38,715 nucleotides of DNA, taken from contig NZ_JACMNS010000128.1 of NCBI RefSeq assembly GCF_014378415.1, forward strand, positions 1 through 38,715, written 5' to 3'. The notes below the pieces were generated by a model. The model ran no database searches and was not told the origin of the DNA. It saw nothing but the letters and a program-made list of their open reading frames with translations. This DNA is from Aquabacterium sp. Lineage in GTDB: Bacteria > Pseudomonadota > Gammaproteobacteria > Burkholderiales > Burkholderiaceae_C. The translations under genes were made by a program, and so were the position numbers. Below, piece after piece: positions 16,510-26,287 of this stretch. Each line of letters opens with the position of its first letter. Within the stretch, counting starts at the first letter, position 1.

Positions 16510-19500
16510 ATGAACGCACCGCTCCCGCTGACTCAATTGCCCCCACATGCTGCCGAGGCTCACGCCGACGGCGCACCGCGCTTGCGCGAAATTCCCTACA
16601 ACTACACCTCGTTTTCCGACCGCGAAATCGTGCAGCGCCTGCTGGGCGTGCGCGCCTGGGAACTGCTGAGCCAGTTGCGCACCGAGCGCCAGACCGGCCG
16701 CTCCGCCCGCATGCTGTATGAAGTGCTGGGCGACATCTGGGTCGTGCAGCGCAACCCGTATCTGCAGGACGACCTGCTGGACAACCCCAAACGCCGGGGC
16801 CAGTTGATCGACGCGCTGCACCACCGCCTGAGCGAGATCGACAAGCGCCGCACGCCGTCCAGCAACCCGGTCGATGCCCACCGCGACGCCCTGGTGGGCG
16901 AGTTGTTGGTGGCAGCACGCGCCTGCATCGACCGCTTCGCTTTGAACTTCAAGCACGTGCACGACCTGCGCCAACGCGCCCGCAAAACACTGGGCAAGGT
17001 CACCGCGGGCGACAACATCAAGTTCGATGGCCTGAGCCGCGTCTCGCACGTGACCGATGCCACCGACTGGCGCGTCGAGTACCCCTTCGTGGTGCTGACC
17101 CCGGACACCGAGCACGAGATGGCCGCCCTGGTCAAGGGCTGTGTCGAGCTTGACCTGACCATCATTCCGCGCGGCGGTGGCACCGGCTACACCGGCGGCG
17201 CCGTGCCTTTGACCTGGCGCAGCGCGGTCATTAACACCGAAAAACTGGAGCAGATGACCGAGGTCGAGATGGTCAACCTGCCCGGCGTCGACCACCCCGT
17301 GGCCACCGTCTGGACCGGCGCTGGCGTGGTGACGCAGCGCGTGGCCGACGCGGCCGAGCGCGCAGGCTTCGTGTTCGCGGTTGGCCCGACCTCGGCCGAA
17401 GCTTCGTGCGTGGGCGGCAACATCGCCATGAACGCGGGCGGCAAAAAAGCCGTGCTGTGGGGCACCGCGCTGGACAACCTGGCCAGCTGGCGCATGGTCA
17501 CGCCCGACGCCCAGTGGCTGGAAGTCGTGCGCCTGAACCACAACCTCGGCAAGATCCACGACATCCCCATGGCCAGCTTCGAGCTGCGTTATTTCGAGGC
17601 CGATGGCAAGACGCCCATCCGCACCGAACGACTGGACATTCCCGGCCGCACCTTCCGCAAGGAAGGCCTGGGCAAAGACGTCACCGACAAATTTCTGGCC
17701 GGCCTGCCCGGCATCCAAAAAGAAGGCTGCGATGGCCTGATCACCAGCGCCCGCTGGGTCGTGCACCGCATGCCCAATCACGTGCGCACCGTGTGCCTTG
17801 AATTTTTCGGCAACCCCAAAGATGCCGTGCCCTCGATCGTCGAGATCAAGGACTTCATGTTCACCGAGATGGCCCAGCCTGGCGGCGCCATCCTGGCCGG
17901 CCTGGAGCACCTGGACGACCGCTACCTGCGCGCCGTCGGCTACGCCACCAAGAGCAAGCGCGGCGTGCTGCCCAAGATGGTCCTGATCGGCGACATCGTC
18001 GGTGACGACGAGAACCGCGTCGCATTGGCCACCAGCCAGGTCATCCGCTTTGCCAACTGCCGCAGCGGCGAAGGCTTCGTGGCCGTGAGCGCCGATGCCC
18101 GCAAGAAATTCTGGGCCGACCGCAAGCGCACCGCTGCCATCGCCAAGCACACCAACGCCTTCAAGGTGAACGAAGACGTGGTGATCCCACTGCCACGCAT
18201 GGGCGAATACACGCTGGGCATCGAGCGCATCAACATCGAGCTGAGCCTGCGCAACAAGCTGGCCCTGGTCGACAAGCTCAAGGCCTTCATGGCCAAGGGC
18301 AACCTGCCCCTGGGCAAGGTCGAGGACACCAGCGAGCTGCCCAGCCCCGAACAGCTGGAAGAGCGCGTGCAGCGCGCCCTGGCCCTGCTGGACGAAACGA
18401 AGGCCAAGTGGCAGTTCTTGCACGAGCGCATCGACGCGCCTTTGTCACAAGTTGGGGACGACTTGGTGGCCCTAGGCTACGAACAACACCGCAACGGCAC
18501 CTACGCCCCGCAAGACGGCGACACGGTGTTCAACCTGCTGCAAACCTGGTCGATCCGCGTGAGCTGGAAGCGCGAGTTGCGCGACGAGTTCGCCAAGATT
18601 TTCAGCGGCTCGGCGATGGAGCCCATCCTGGCCGAGGCCAAGCGCATCCACAAGGAAGTGCTGCGCGGCCGCGTGTGGGCGGCCCTGCACATGCACGCCG
18701 GCGACGGCAATGTGCACACCAACCTGCCGGTCAACAGCGACAACTACGAGATGCTGCAGACGGCGCACGAAGCCGTGGCCCGCATCATGAAGCTGGCGCG
18801 TTCGCTGGACGGCGTGATCTCGGGAGAACACGGCATCGGCATCACCAAGCTTGAGTTCATGAGCGATGCCGAGCTGGCCGACTTCACGGCCTACAAGGCA
18901 CGCGTTGACCCGCATGGCCGCTTCAACAAAGGCAAGCTGCTGCGCGGCGCCGCCTTGAAGGCTTTGGGCGACGACGTGCACAACGCCGACCTGAGCGAGG
19001 CCTACACGCCCAGCTTCGGCCTGATGGGGCACGAATCCCTGATCATGCAGCAGTCGGACATCGGCGAGATCGCCACGTCCATCAAGGATTGCCTGCGCTG
19101 CGGCAAGTGCAAGCCTGTGTGCGCCACCCACGTGCCACGCGCCAACCTGCTCTACAGCCCGCGCAACAAAATCCTCGCCACTTCGCTGCTGGTCGAAGCC
19201 TTCTTGTACGAAGAGCAAACGCGCCGGGGCGTGTCCATCAAGCACTGGGAAGAGTTTGAGGACGTGGCCGACCACTGCACGGTCTGCCACAAGTGCCTGT
19301 CGCCCTGCCCGGTCAACATCGATTTCGGCGACGTGTCGATGAACATGCGCAACCTGCTGCGCAAGATGGGCAAGAAAAGCTTTCGGCCCGGCAATGCCGC
19401 CGCCATGTTCATGCTCAACGCCACCAACCCCGAGACCATCAAGCTGGCCCGTTCGGCCATGGTGGGCGTGGGGATGAAGGCGCAGCGCGTGGCCCATGAC

Positions 19501-20499
19501 CTGATGAAGGTGGTGGCCCGCAAGCAGACCAGCGCACCGCCAGCGTCGGTGGGCTCCGCGCCGATCAAAGCGCAGATCATCCACTTCATCAACAAGAAGC
19601 TGCCCGGAGGCCTCCCCAAGAAAACCGCGCGCGCCTTGCTGGACATCGAGGACAAGGACTACGTCCCCATCATCCGCAACCCCAAGCAGGCGGCGGACAC
19701 CGAGGCGGTGTTTTACTTCCCAGGTTGTGGGTCCGAGCGTTTGTTCTCGCAAGTGGGCCTGGCCACGCAAGCCATGCTGTGGCATGCCGGCGTGCAGACC
19801 GTGCTGCCGCCGGGCTACTTGTGCTGCGGCTACCCGCAACGCGGCTCGGGCCAGTTCGACAAGGCCGAGAAGATGATCACCGACAACCGGGTGCTGTTCC
19901 ACCGCGTGGCCAACACGCTGAACTACCTGGACATCAAAACGGTGGTGGTGAGTTGTGGCACCTGCTACGACCAGCTGCAGGGCTACCAGTTCGACAAGAT
20001 CTTCCCTGGTTGCCGAATCATCGACATCCACGAGTACCTGCTTGAAAAGGGCATCACCCTGGCCGGCAAGAACTCGTACCTGTACCACGACCCCTGCCAC
20101 AGCCCCATGAAGCTGCAAGAGCCGATGAAGACGGTCAAGGCGCTGCTGGGCGACAACGTGATCGAATCAAAACGCTGCTGCGGTGAATCGGGCACTTTGG
20201 GCGTCACGCGGCCCGACATCTCCACGCAGATCCGCTTCCGCAAGGAAGAAGAGATCCTCAAGGGCGAAGCGCAATTGCGTGCCGAGGGCAAGGTTGGCGC
20301 CAAGGAAAACGTCAAGATCCTGACCTCCTGCCCCAGCTGCCTGCAAGGCCTGAGCCGCTTTGAGGACGACCTGCAAAACGGCCTGCTCGAGGCCGACTAC
20401 ATCGTGGTCGAAATGGCGCGCCAGATCTTGGGCGAGAACTGGATGCCCGACTACGTCAAGCGCGCCAATGATGGCGGCATCGAGCGCGTGCTGGTCTGA
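16510..20499 (+). CDS. Giant FAD-binding oxidoreductase with Fe-S and CCG domains (DUF3683 type, D-lactate dehydrogenase-like)
   Basis: A 1329-residue protein built from several modules. The N-terminal DUF3683-type region holds [20 protein letters not shown] (about residues 25-80). An FAD-binding PCMH domain contains [14 protein letters not shown] near residue 220 and [13 protein letters not shown] near 310. An FAD-oxidase C-terminal domain has [13 protein letters not shown] (727) and GEHGIGITK (about 772). A ferredoxin-like pair follows, [11 protein letters not shown] (861) and [12 protein letters not shown] (923). Last come two cysteine-rich CCG modules, PGCG...CCGYP (about 1068-1105) and CCGESG (1223). 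This joins in one chain what GlcD/GlcF-type enzymes split in two. The likely role is oxidation of a 2-hydroxyacid such as D-lactate into the quinone pool at the inner membrane; the substrate is inferred. The ATG at 16510 is chosen over an upstream TTG. Confidence 0.87.
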   Translation: MNAPLPLTQLPPHAAEAHADGAPRLREIPYNYTSFSDREIVQRLLGVRAWELLSQLRTERQTGRSARMLYEVLGDIWVVQRNPYLQDDLLDNPKRRGQLIDALHHRLSEIDKRRTPSSNPVDAHRDALVGELLVAARACIDRFALNFKHVHDLRQRARKTLGKVTAGDNIKFDGLSRVSHVTDATDWRVEYPFVVLTPDTEHEMAALVKGCVELDLTIIPRGGGTGYTGGAVPLTWRSAVINTEKLEQMTEVEMVNLPGVDHPVATVWTGAGVVTQRVADAAERAGFVFAVGPTSAEASCVGGNIAMNAGGKKAVLWGTALDNLASWRMVTPDAQWLEVVRLNHNLGKIHDIPMASFELRYFEADGKTPIRTERLDIPGRTFRKEGLGKDVTDKFLAGLPGIQKEGCDGLITSARWVVHRMPNHVRTVCLEFFGNPKDAVPSIVEIKDFMFTEMAQPGGAILAGLEHLDDRYLRAVGYATKSKRGVLPKMVLIGDIVGDDENRVALATSQVIRFANCRSGEGFVAVSADARKKFWADRKRTAAIAKHTNAFKVNEDVVIPLPRMGEYTLGIERINIELSLRNKLALVDKLKAFMAKGNLPLGKVEDTSELPSPEQLEERVQRALALLDETKAKWQFLHERIDAPLSQVGDDLVALGYEQHRNGTYAPQDGDTVFNLLQTWSIRVSWKRELRDEFAKIFSGSAMEPILAEAKRIHKEVLRGRVWAALHMHAGDGNVHTNLPVNSDNYEMLQTAHEAVARIMKLARSLDGVISGEHGIGITKLEFMSDAELADFTAYKARVDPHGRFNKGKLLRGAALKALGDDVHNADLSEAYTPSFGLMGHESLIMQQSDIGEIATSIKDCLRCGKCKPVCATHVPRANLLYSPRNKILATSLLVEAFLYEEQTRRGVSIKHWEEFEDVADHCTVCHKCLSPCPVNIDFGDVSMNMRNLLRKMGKKSFRPGNAAAMFMLNATNPETIKLARSAMVGVGMKAQRVAHDLMKVVARKQTSAPPASVGSAPIKAQIIHFINKKLPGGLPKKTARALLDIEDKDYVPIIRNPKQAADTEAVFYFPGCGSERLFSQVGLATQAMLWHAGVQTVLPPGYLCCGYPQRGSGQFDKAEKMITDNRVLFHRVANTLNYLDIKTVVVSCGTCYDQLQGYQFDKIFPGCRIIDIHEYLLEKGITLAGKNSYLYHDPCHSPMKLQEPMKTVKALLGDNVIESKRCCGESGTLGVTRPDISTQIRFRKEEEILKGEAQLRAEGKVGAKENVKILTSCPSCLQGLSRFEDDLQNGLLEADYIVVEMARQILGENWMPDYVKRANDGGIERVLV

Positions 20500-20500
20500 C

Positions 20501-20944
20501 ATGGGCCAGTTGGACACCACCCGCAAGCCGGGTTGCGCGTTGTGCGTGGCCGATGGCGGTTTCCTGGTCGTGCGCAATCTGAAGCTTCGGGTGATCCGCG
20601 TGCTGGACGTGGACTACCCCGGCTTTTACCGGGTGATCTGGAACGACCACGCGGCCGAGTTCACCGACTTGCCAACGGCCGACCGGGTCTACCTGATGGA
20701 CGTGGTGTCCAAGGTAGAGTCTTTGGTGCGCGAACACCTGCAGCCCACCAAGGTCAACCTGGCCAGCCTGGGCAATGTGGTGCCGCACCTGCATTGGCAT
20801 GTCATCGCGCGCTTTGCCGATGACATGCACTTTCCTCAGCCCATCTGGGGATCGGCGCAACGCGAGGTGGCCGCCAAACGTTGGGATGGCCTGCGTGCCG
20901 AGTTGGCGATCCTGGACACCGCCATCCGGGCCGCGCTGAGCTGA
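20501..20944 (+). CDS. HIT family protein
   Basis: A 147-residue histidine-triad protein. The motif HLHWHVIARF (His96, His98, His100) follows NLASLGNVVP, the standard active-site strand. An N-terminal CALCVADGG pair of cysteines may bind metal. HIT proteins hydrolyse nucleoside phosphoramidates or dinucleotide-type substrates, and the exact substrate here is unknown. It starts one base after the stop of the oxidoreductase gene (TGACATG), so it is co-transcribed and coupled. The reading frame stops inside a short GCTGA/CTGAG tandem repeat (20936-20951), where slippage would change the C-terminus by a few residues. Confidence 0.87.
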   Translation: MGQLDTTRKPGCALCVADGGFLVVRNLKLRVIRVLDVDYPGFYRVIWNDHAAEFTDLPTADRVYLMDVVSKVESLVREHLQPTKVNLASLGNVVPHLHWHVIARFADDMHFPQPIWGSAQREVAAKRWDGLRAELAILDTAIRAALS

Positions 20945-20951
20945 GCTGAGC
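20936..20951 (+). repeat. CTGAG pentanucleotide tandem repeat over the HIT stop codon
   Basis: Three consecutive CTGAG units cover the last codons and the TGA of the HIT gene and the first bases after it. Five-base units can slip by one unit and shift frame. Here that would only alter the final residues, so little consequence is expected. Confidence 0.6.
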
Positions 20952-21081
20952 TAAGGCTCAATCACTTGCGAACGTGGTCCAGCTCGGGGGGAAAGGCAAA
21001 CAGTGTTGCAGGCCCCCTGTCAGCAGGCGTACTGCGCGCGGCACTGGTACCGCCTTCGGCCATCAGATGCAGGACGATCGA

Positions 21082-22614
21082 TCAGTTTTGCGCCAGACGA
21101 AACTGGCTGACCACTTCGGTCAAGGTGTGCGACTGTGATTTGAGGCTCTCAGCAGCCGCCGCCGATTGCTCCACCAAAGCCGCGTTCTGCTGTGTCATCT
21201 GGTCCAGTTGCGTCACCGCCAAACTGACCTGCGTGATGCCAAGTGATTCCTGTTCGGCTGCCAGCATGATCTCGCCAATGATTTGCGTGACCCGCTGAAC
21301 ACCCTCAACGATGTCCTGCATGGACTTGCCGGCCTCGCCCACCAGTCGTGCGCCCGCCTCGACCCGCTCTGACGAGGCGCCGATCAAAGTCTTGATCTCG
21401 CGCGCGGCGCCAGCACTGCGTTGCGCCAGCGATCGCACCTCGCTGGCCACCACCGCGAAACCACGACCTTGCTCGCCAGCCCGCGCGGCCTCCACGGCGG
21501 CATTCAGGGCCAGGATGTTGGTCTGAAAAGCGATGCCATCGATCACGCTGATGATCTCGTTGATCTTGCGCGAGGCGATGTCGATCTCGGCCATGTTGGA
21601 CACGACCTGCGACATCACCTCGCCGCCCCGGCGCGCTGAATCAGCTGCCGCATTGGCCAGGGCATCGGCCGAACGGGCCGACTCGGCTGTGTGACGCACG
21701 GTGGTGGTCAGCTGGGCCATGGACGATGCGGTTTCCTGCAGGCTGGAGGCCGTGTTCTCGGTGCGCTGGCTGAGATCCTGGTTGCCTGCGGCGATCTCGC
21801 TGGACGCCGTTCCAATAGAGTTGGCAGCCAGGCGAACCGTGTTGATGGAGCGGGACAACTGCGTCACCATGCGACCCAGCGCCTTCAGCAACTGGCCGAT
21901 CTCGTCGTCGTGGCGGCTTTCCAGCACGAGGTCAAAGCGCCCTTCGGCCACCTCGTCGGCGGCCTTCACCGCCATTTGCAGGTCTCGGACCACGCGGCCC
22001 TGACTGCTCCACGCTACCAGCAAGGAACACAGGCCAGCCAGCCCGGCCACGGTCGCGATGGCGATCTGCGTGGCGCGTGACTTGGCCTCCAGTGCCACGA
22101 CTTCGCCTTCCGCGTTCTTTTGCACCCGCGTGACCAAAGCAAACATGTGCTCGGCCGACTTCTTGAAGTAGCCATCAGCGGTTTGCAAGGCGGCCACGCC
22201 GGTGTTGGCGTCCATGGTGGACAGGTCAATGGCGCTGTCGGCCGCCTTGACGTAGTCGGTCATGGATTGCTCGAAAGCCTTGGTCGATTCAGTGCTCAGC
22301 TCGCCAGCGGTGAAGCTGTCGGCCACCGCCTTTTGAATGCCGGCCACTGCCACGGGCAAGGCCTGCCGGCGTTGCTTGACTTGGTCCTCGCTGAGCGAGG
22401 CAATCAAGGCAATCGTGCGGTACAGCGACACATGGACCTCGGCGAGCTTGCCCGCCACACCCACGATGGCCAACTGCTGTTGCAGGCTGCTGTCGTGCGT
22501 GCGTTGACTGTTCTGGCGGTCGTTGGACAGCACCCACACAAAGCCCAGCAAAGCCAGGAACAGGACGACGCTGGCGAGAGCCGGCGCCGCCATCAGTTTG
22601 GTACGCAGTTTCAT
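21082..22614 (-). CDS. Methyl-accepting chemotaxis protein
   Basis: A 510-residue inner-membrane receptor. The first membrane helix is about residues 9-30, followed by a helical periplasmic domain of about 150 residues (four-helix-bundle style, no Cache fold evident). The second helix is about 186-206, then a HAMP linker ([23 protein letters not shown]) and a signalling domain with the invariant hairpin tip [20 protein letters not shown]. There is no C-terminal CheR/CheB-tethering pentapeptide; the protein ends FRLAQN. It is the last gene of the cheY-cheA-cheW-cache-mcp operon and should feed CheA/CheW. The frame stays open for about 40 codons beyond the TGA (see findings). The ligand cannot be inferred. 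Confidence 0.92.
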   Translation of the reverse strand: MKLRTKLMAAPALASVVLFLALLGFVWVLSNDRQNSQRTHDSSLQQQLAIVGVAGKLAEVHVSLYRTIALIASLSEDQVKQRRQALPVAVAGIQKAVADSFTAGELSTESTKAFEQSMTDYVKAADSAIDLSTMDANTGVAALQTADGYFKKSAEHMFALVTRVQKNAEGEVVALEAKSRATQIAIATVAGLAGLCSLLVAWSSQGRVVRDLQMAVKAADEVAEGRFDLVLESRHDDEIGQLLKALGRMVTQLSRSINTVRLAANSIGTASSEIAAGNQDLSQRTENTASSLQETASSMAQLTTTVRHTAESARSADALANAAADSARRGGEVMSQVVSNMAEIDIASRKINEIISVIDGIAFQTNILALNAAVEAARAGEQGRGFAVVASEVRSLAQRSAGAAREIKTLIGASSERVEAGARLVGEAGKSMQDIVEGVQRVTQIIGEIMLAAEQESLGITQVSLAVTQLDQMTQQNAALVEQSAAAAESLKSQSHTLTEVVSQFRLAQN

Positions 22615-22635
22615 GTGGGGAGCGGTCGCAACTGT

Positions 22636-23097
22636 TTATTTATAGATGCCACCGCAAACCACGGTGTCTTCGAGCTTCTCGCAATACATGCTCTTGGGCT
22701 CGATCTTCTTGGTCTCGGGGTTGGTGAACTTGTAGTCCTGCCAGAACGTGGCGTTGGCCTTGGCCATGTCCACGCGCTCTTTCACGAAGGCCTTGCCATC
22801 GATGTCTTTCAACTCGATCAGGTTCTTGCCAATCATCTTGGCGTTGGCGCCATGCGCCTTGACGGTGCCATCCAGCGCGTAGACCGTCAGGTACAAATCC
22901 TGGTGGCGGAATTCGGCATTGGCCTTGTCGCTGATGTCGGCATAGGCCTTGTCCTTGCCGGCCGACTTGACGTAGGCCACGCCCTTCTTAACCATCGCCA
23001 CCGCCTCATCCTTGGTGGCACCACCTTCAGCGGCATGGACGCTAAACGCCCCCACTGACAGAGCCAGAGACAACATCAGCGCGAGTTTGGTTTTCAT
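22636..23097 (-). CDS. Secreted single-Cache domain protein
   Basis: A 153-residue protein with a clear signal peptide (MKTKLALMLSLALSVGAFSVHA, cleavage before AEGG) and one small Cache-type sensor domain. Typical segments are DEAVAMVKKGVAYVKSAGKD, YLTVYALDGTVKAHGANAKMIGKNL and DIDGKAFVKERVDMAK. It has no membrane anchor after cleavage, so it should be a soluble periplasmic ligand-binding protein. It lies 21 bases before the receptor gene in the che operon. A reasonable idea is that it binds a small molecule and docks on the receptor, whose own periplasmic domain is a helical bundle (inference). The start at 23097 has GGA nine bases upstream; the longer start at 23109 would spoil the signal peptide. 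Confidence 0.85.
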   Translation of the reverse strand: MKTKLALMLSLALSVGAFSVHAAEGGATKDEAVAMVKKGVAYVKSAGKDKAYADISDKANAEFRHQDLYLTVYALDGTVKAHGANAKMIGKNLIELKDIDGKAFVKERVDMAKANATFWQDYKFTNPETKKIEPKSMYCEKLEDTVVCGGIYK

Positions 23098-23140
23098 GTC
23101 AGCGTCCAATCAATGGTGAGGGGGAAAACGAAAATCAAGG

Positions 23141-23617
23141 TCAATCAGCCAAGCCCATGTCGGGGCTCATCAACAGACCTTCGATGTCCAGCAAGATCAC
23201 CATGCGCTCGCCCACCTGGGCCAGCCCACGGACGAAGCTGGCGTCGATGGCCGAATGCATTTCAGGGGCGGGCCGCACGGCCTCGGCTGGAATCTCCATC
23301 ACGTCGCTCACCGAATCAACCACCGTGCCGATGGTACGGTGGCCGATGCGCAAGACGATGGACACCGTGAAGGCGTTGTACTCCGCCGAGGCGCAGCCAA
23401 AGCGCAAGCGCAGGTCAACGATGGGGACAATCGTGCCCCGCAGGTTGACCACCCCCTTGAGGAAGTGCGATGCGTTGGCGATGCGCGTGGGGTTCTCGTA
23501 GCCACGAATCTCTTGCACCTTCAGGATGTCGATGCCGTACTCTTCATCGCCCAGTCGAAAGGTCAGGTACTCGCGCGCCAGGTCGGTCTGCAGGTCCAAT
23601 TTTTCCATCATGCCCAT
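23141..23617 (-). CDS. cheW: Chemotaxis coupling protein CheW
   Basis: A 158-residue protein consisting of one CheW fold. Signature pieces are EYLTFRLGDEEYGIDILKVQEI at the N-terminus (residues 17-38), NLRGTIVPIVDLRLRFG (59-75) and VDSVSDVMEIPAEAVRP (about 100-116). It bridges receptor tips and the CheA regulatory domain in the cytoplasmic array. A GGAG Shine-Dalgarno lies nine bases before the ATG at 23617. It sits 35 bases behind cheA and 43 before the Cache gene, in one operon. Length is usual for the family and nothing is missing. Confidence 0.94.
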   Translation of the reverse strand: MGMMEKLDLQTDLAREYLTFRLGDEEYGIDILKVQEIRGYENPTRIANASHFLKGVVNLRGTIVPIVDLRLRFGCASAEYNAFTVSIVLRIGHRTIGTVVDSVSDVMEIPAEAVRPAPEMHSAIDASFVRGLAQVGERMVILLDIEGLLMSPDMGLAD

Positions 23618-23652
23618 GGCTTGTTCTCCAAGGTATTTGCGTGTTGTTCAGG

Positions 23653-25764
23653 TCAATGGCGCGAACGACGCACCAAGCTGCCAACATCCAGAATCAACGC
23701 CACGCTGCCATCACCCATGATGGTGGCCCCCGAGACATCATTGACTTTGCGGTAGTTGCTTTCCAGGTTCTTGACGACCACTTGCTGTTGCCCCAGCAGC
23801 TCGTCCACCAGCAGCGCTACGCGACCGCCTTCGGCCTCGACCACCACCATGATCCCGCTGGTGTGTTCCCAGTCAAAACGGGGCACGCCGAAGACTTTCT
23901 CCAGCTCGATCACCGGCATGTACTCTTCGCGCACCTCAACGACGCGGCCCGAGCCACCGATGGTCTTGACCATCTCTTCGTTGACCTGGAAGCTCTCCAC
24001 CACCGACGACAGCGGCAGGATGTAGACCTCTTCGCCCACACCCACGCTCATGCCATCCATGATGGCCAGGGTCAACGGCAAGCGCACCGAGACGCGCATG
24101 CCGTAGCCTTCAGCAGAGTCGATCTCCACCGTGCCGCCCAGCGAGGTGATGTTGCGCTTGACCACGTCCATGCCCACGCCTCGGCCCGACACGTCGGTGA
24201 CTTCATCGACTGTTGAGAAACCAGGGGCGAAGATGAGGCTCCAGCATTCGGAGTCGGTCATCGTGTCCGGCGCGTCGATGCCTTTCTCGCGCGCCTTGTT
24301 GATGAGTTTTTCGCGGTTCAGGCCACGGCCATCGTCGCGAACTTCGATCACGATCGAGCCGCCTTGGTGCGATGCCGCCAGCGTGATGGTGCCCACTTCA
24401 GGCTTGCCATTGGCGATGCGGTCGGCGGGCATTTCCACGCCGTGGTCGCAAGAGTTGCGCACCAGATGGGTCAGCGGGTCGATGATCTTCTCGACCAAGC
24501 CCTTGTCCAGCTCGGTGGATTCACCTTGCATGACCAGGTCGACCTTCTTGCCCAGCTTGTTGGCCAGGTCGCGAAGCATGCGCGGGAAGCGGCTGAACAC
24601 CGTCGACATCGGAATCATCCGGATCGACATGACGGCTTCTTGCAGGTCGCGGGTGTTGCGGTCCAGATCGGTCAGACCGCCGATCAGTTGCTGGTACAGC
24701 ACCGGATCAAGCCCCCGGCTGTTTTGCGCCAGCATGGCTTGTGTGATCACCAGTTCGCCGACCAGGTTGATGAGCTGGTCAACCTTTTCGACCGACACGC
24801 GGATGGTGGACGATTCCAGGCCTGCGGCTGCAGGCTTGTCCACCTTGGCCGCGGGCTTGGCCGCCGATGAAGGTGCGGGCACACTCTCGGACAAAGGCGC
24901 GGACACCGCCACGACATGGCTTGTGGGCGCGCCAGGTGCGTTGTCAAAGAATCCGTAGCCGAGTTCATCTGCAGACGCCGCCATCCCCTCGAACAGGCCC
25001 TTGTCAGGGTCGATCGCCACACCGCCTGCCGTCCACGGCAGGAAGACCACCTCCTCGCGGGACACGTGGAAGGTGAACAGGTCCAGCAGATCGGACTCGG
25101 CCGACGCCGTTTCCAGCTTGAAGCGGCGGGTATTGGCCAGCTCTGGCAGGGCCGGCATATCTTCGATCGTGCCCAAGCCTTCGATTTCTTTGAACAGATC
25201 GCGCAGTTCATCGGCCTGAGCCAGGTTGCTCAAAGGCCCGACACGCAACTCAACCACGCGCTTGCCCTGGGCGGGCACGGCCGCCCCCGATGCAGCAGCC
25301 ACCGGCTGAACCACGACCGACGCGACCGCCATGACCAACGGTGCCTCGCCCGACACCAGGGCGCGCACCTTGAACAGCAGTTCGGTGGTGTCGATCTCAT
25401 CGCCGCCATTGCCCTGGTGCCGCGCCAGTTGCGCCTTGAGCGCATCGCCCGAGGCCAACAGCACATCGACCATGGTCGCATTGGGGGCCAGCTCGTGGCG
25501 GCGCAGCTTGTCCAGCAGCGTCTCCATCTGGTGCGTCAACTCGGCCATGTCGTTGAAGCCAAACGTGGCCGCACCACCCTTGATCGAGTGCGCGCAGCGG
25601 AAGATCGCGTTCAGTTCTTCGTCATCCGCCTGGGTGATGTCCAGGCCGAGCAGGAGCCGCTCCATGTTGTCCAGGTTCTCACCGGCTTCTTCAAAGAAGA
25701 CTTGGTAAAACTGGCTAAGGTCAATCCCTGCGGATTGGCTGTTGTCGGTGTTCATCTCTGCCAT
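23653..25764 (-). CDS. cheA: Chemotaxis histidine kinase CheA
   Basis: A 703-residue kinase with the expected order. The HPt domain carries phosphoacceptor His59 in RCAHSIKGGAATFGF. A linker follows with a P2-like region (RVVELRVGPLSNLAQADEL) rich in Ala/Val/Pro. The dimerisation domain begins ESSTIRVSVEKVDQLINLVG, and the ATP-binding domain has HLVRNSCDHGVE (N box), VRDDGRGLN and GRGVGMDVVKRNI. The C-terminal CheW-like domain ends LILDVGSLVRRS. It autophosphorylates in response to receptor state and passes phosphate to CheY. CAGGAG lies upstream of the ATG at 25764. All catalytic motifs are intact. Confidence 0.95.
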   Translation of the reverse strand: MAEMNTDNSQSAGIDLSQFYQVFFEEAGENLDNMERLLLGLDITQADDEELNAIFRCAHSIKGGAATFGFNDMAELTHQMETLLDKLRRHELAPNATMVDVLLASGDALKAQLARHQGNGGDEIDTTELLFKVRALVSGEAPLVMAVASVVVQPVAAASGAAVPAQGKRVVELRVGPLSNLAQADELRDLFKEIEGLGTIEDMPALPELANTRRFKLETASAESDLLDLFTFHVSREEVVFLPWTAGGVAIDPDKGLFEGMAASADELGYGFFDNAPGAPTSHVVAVSAPLSESVPAPSSAAKPAAKVDKPAAAGLESSTIRVSVEKVDQLINLVGELVITQAMLAQNSRGLDPVLYQQLIGGLTDLDRNTRDLQEAVMSIRMIPMSTVFSRFPRMLRDLANKLGKKVDLVMQGESTELDKGLVEKIIDPLTHLVRNSCDHGVEMPADRIANGKPEVGTITLAASHQGGSIVIEVRDDGRGLNREKLINKAREKGIDAPDTMTDSECWSLIFAPGFSTVDEVTDVSGRGVGMDVVKRNITSLGGTVEIDSAEGYGMRVSVRLPLTLAIMDGMSVGVGEEVYILPLSSVVESFQVNEEMVKTIGGSGRVVEVREEYMPVIELEKVFGVPRFDWEHTSGIMVVVEAEGGRVALLVDELLGQQQVVVKNLESNYRKVNDVSGATIMGDGSVALILDVGSLVRRSRH

Positions 25765-25813
25765 GTCCGGCTCCTGAATATCTTGTGCGCGGTCGCTTCT
25801 TCAATCAATGCCT

Positions 25814-25838
25814 GGTGGACTCGCCTCAGCGAATCACC
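25814..25838 (-). other. Hairpin spanning the cheY stop codon
   Basis: On the minus strand GATTCGC-TGAG-GCGAGTC forms a seven-base stem with one G-U pair and a four-base loop. It extends by GGT/ACC across a single bulged base. It covers the cheY stop (25826-25828). No U-tract follows, so it is not a standard terminator. It could slow decay of the cheY part of the message or reduce read-through to cheA. The fold is directly visible; the function is a guess. Confidence 0.4.
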
Positions 25839-26188
25839 TTCTTGATCACTTCCAGCAATTTGTTGGGGTCGAAGGGTTTGACCAGCCAGCCCGTGGCGCC
25901 GGCCGAACGGCCAGCCATCTTCATCTGGTCGCTGGATTCGGTCGTCAGGATCAGGATCGGCGTGGCCTTGAACTGCGGGTTCTCGCGCAGCTTCTTGGTC
26001 AGGCTGATGCCGTCCATGCGGGGCATGTTCTGGTCGGTCAGCACCAGGTCAAAACTGCGCGCCCCCGCTTTTTCCCAGGCGTCCTGGCCATCAACGGCTT
26101 CGACGACGTTGTAGCCGGCGCTCTTGAGCGTGAAAGAAACCATCTGCCGCATTGAGGCTGAATCGTCGACGGCAAGGATTGAATGCAT
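25826..26188 (-). CDS. cheY: Chemotaxis response regulator CheY
   Basis: A 120-residue stand-alone receiver. Acid pocket Asp8/Asp9 (LAVDDSAS), phosphoacceptor Asp52 (VLTDQNMPRMDG), the Thr switch in LTTES near 82 and Lys104 in VKPF are all present. It has no output domain, so the phosphorylated form should act by binding the flagellar motor switch. Its length is slightly below that of E. coli CheY. CGGAGAG is well placed before the ATG at 26188. It is the first gene after the FliA promoter at 26261-26287 and leads the che operon, with cheA 61 bases behind. The neighbouring CheZ-like protein is the natural candidate for dephosphorylating it. Confidence 0.93.
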   Translation of the reverse strand: MHSILAVDDSASMRQMVSFTLKSAGYNVVEAVDGQDAWEKAGARSFDLVLTDQNMPRMDGISLTKKLRENPQFKATPILILTTESSDQMKMAGRSAGATGWLVKPFDPNKLLEVIKKVIR

Positions 26189-26260
26189 GTCGCTCTCCGG
26201 GGGCTTGAATAAAAACAGAACAGGTCAGGGGGCCAAAAAAACCAATCAACGACAATTGGT

Positions 26261-26287
26261 ATTTCGGCAGATGGGACAAAATCTTTA
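26261..26287 (-). promoter_or_regulatory. FliA (sigma-28) flagellar-class promoter of the che operon
   Basis: On the minus strand TAAAGATT, an 11-base spacer, then GCCGAAAT. This matches the sigma-28 consensus TAAAGTTT-N11-GCCGATAA at 13 of 16 positions with exact spacing. It sits about 70 bases before the cheY ATG. The TAA of the -35 box is also the stop codon of the CheZ-like gene (26285-26287), so the promoter is tucked against that gene's end. Known rule: late flagellar and chemotaxis genes use this factor. Confidence 0.8.

Noticed and set aside
16354-18423. 689-codon open frame on the minus strand
   Set aside because: It is the antisense shadow of the giant oxidoreductase; its His/Ala/Gly/Gln-rich translation shows no domain, while the plus-strand frame has complete motifs.
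18472-20118. 548-codon open frame on the minus strand
   Set aside because: Antisense shadow of the Fe-S half of the same oxidoreductase, with no recognisable motif.
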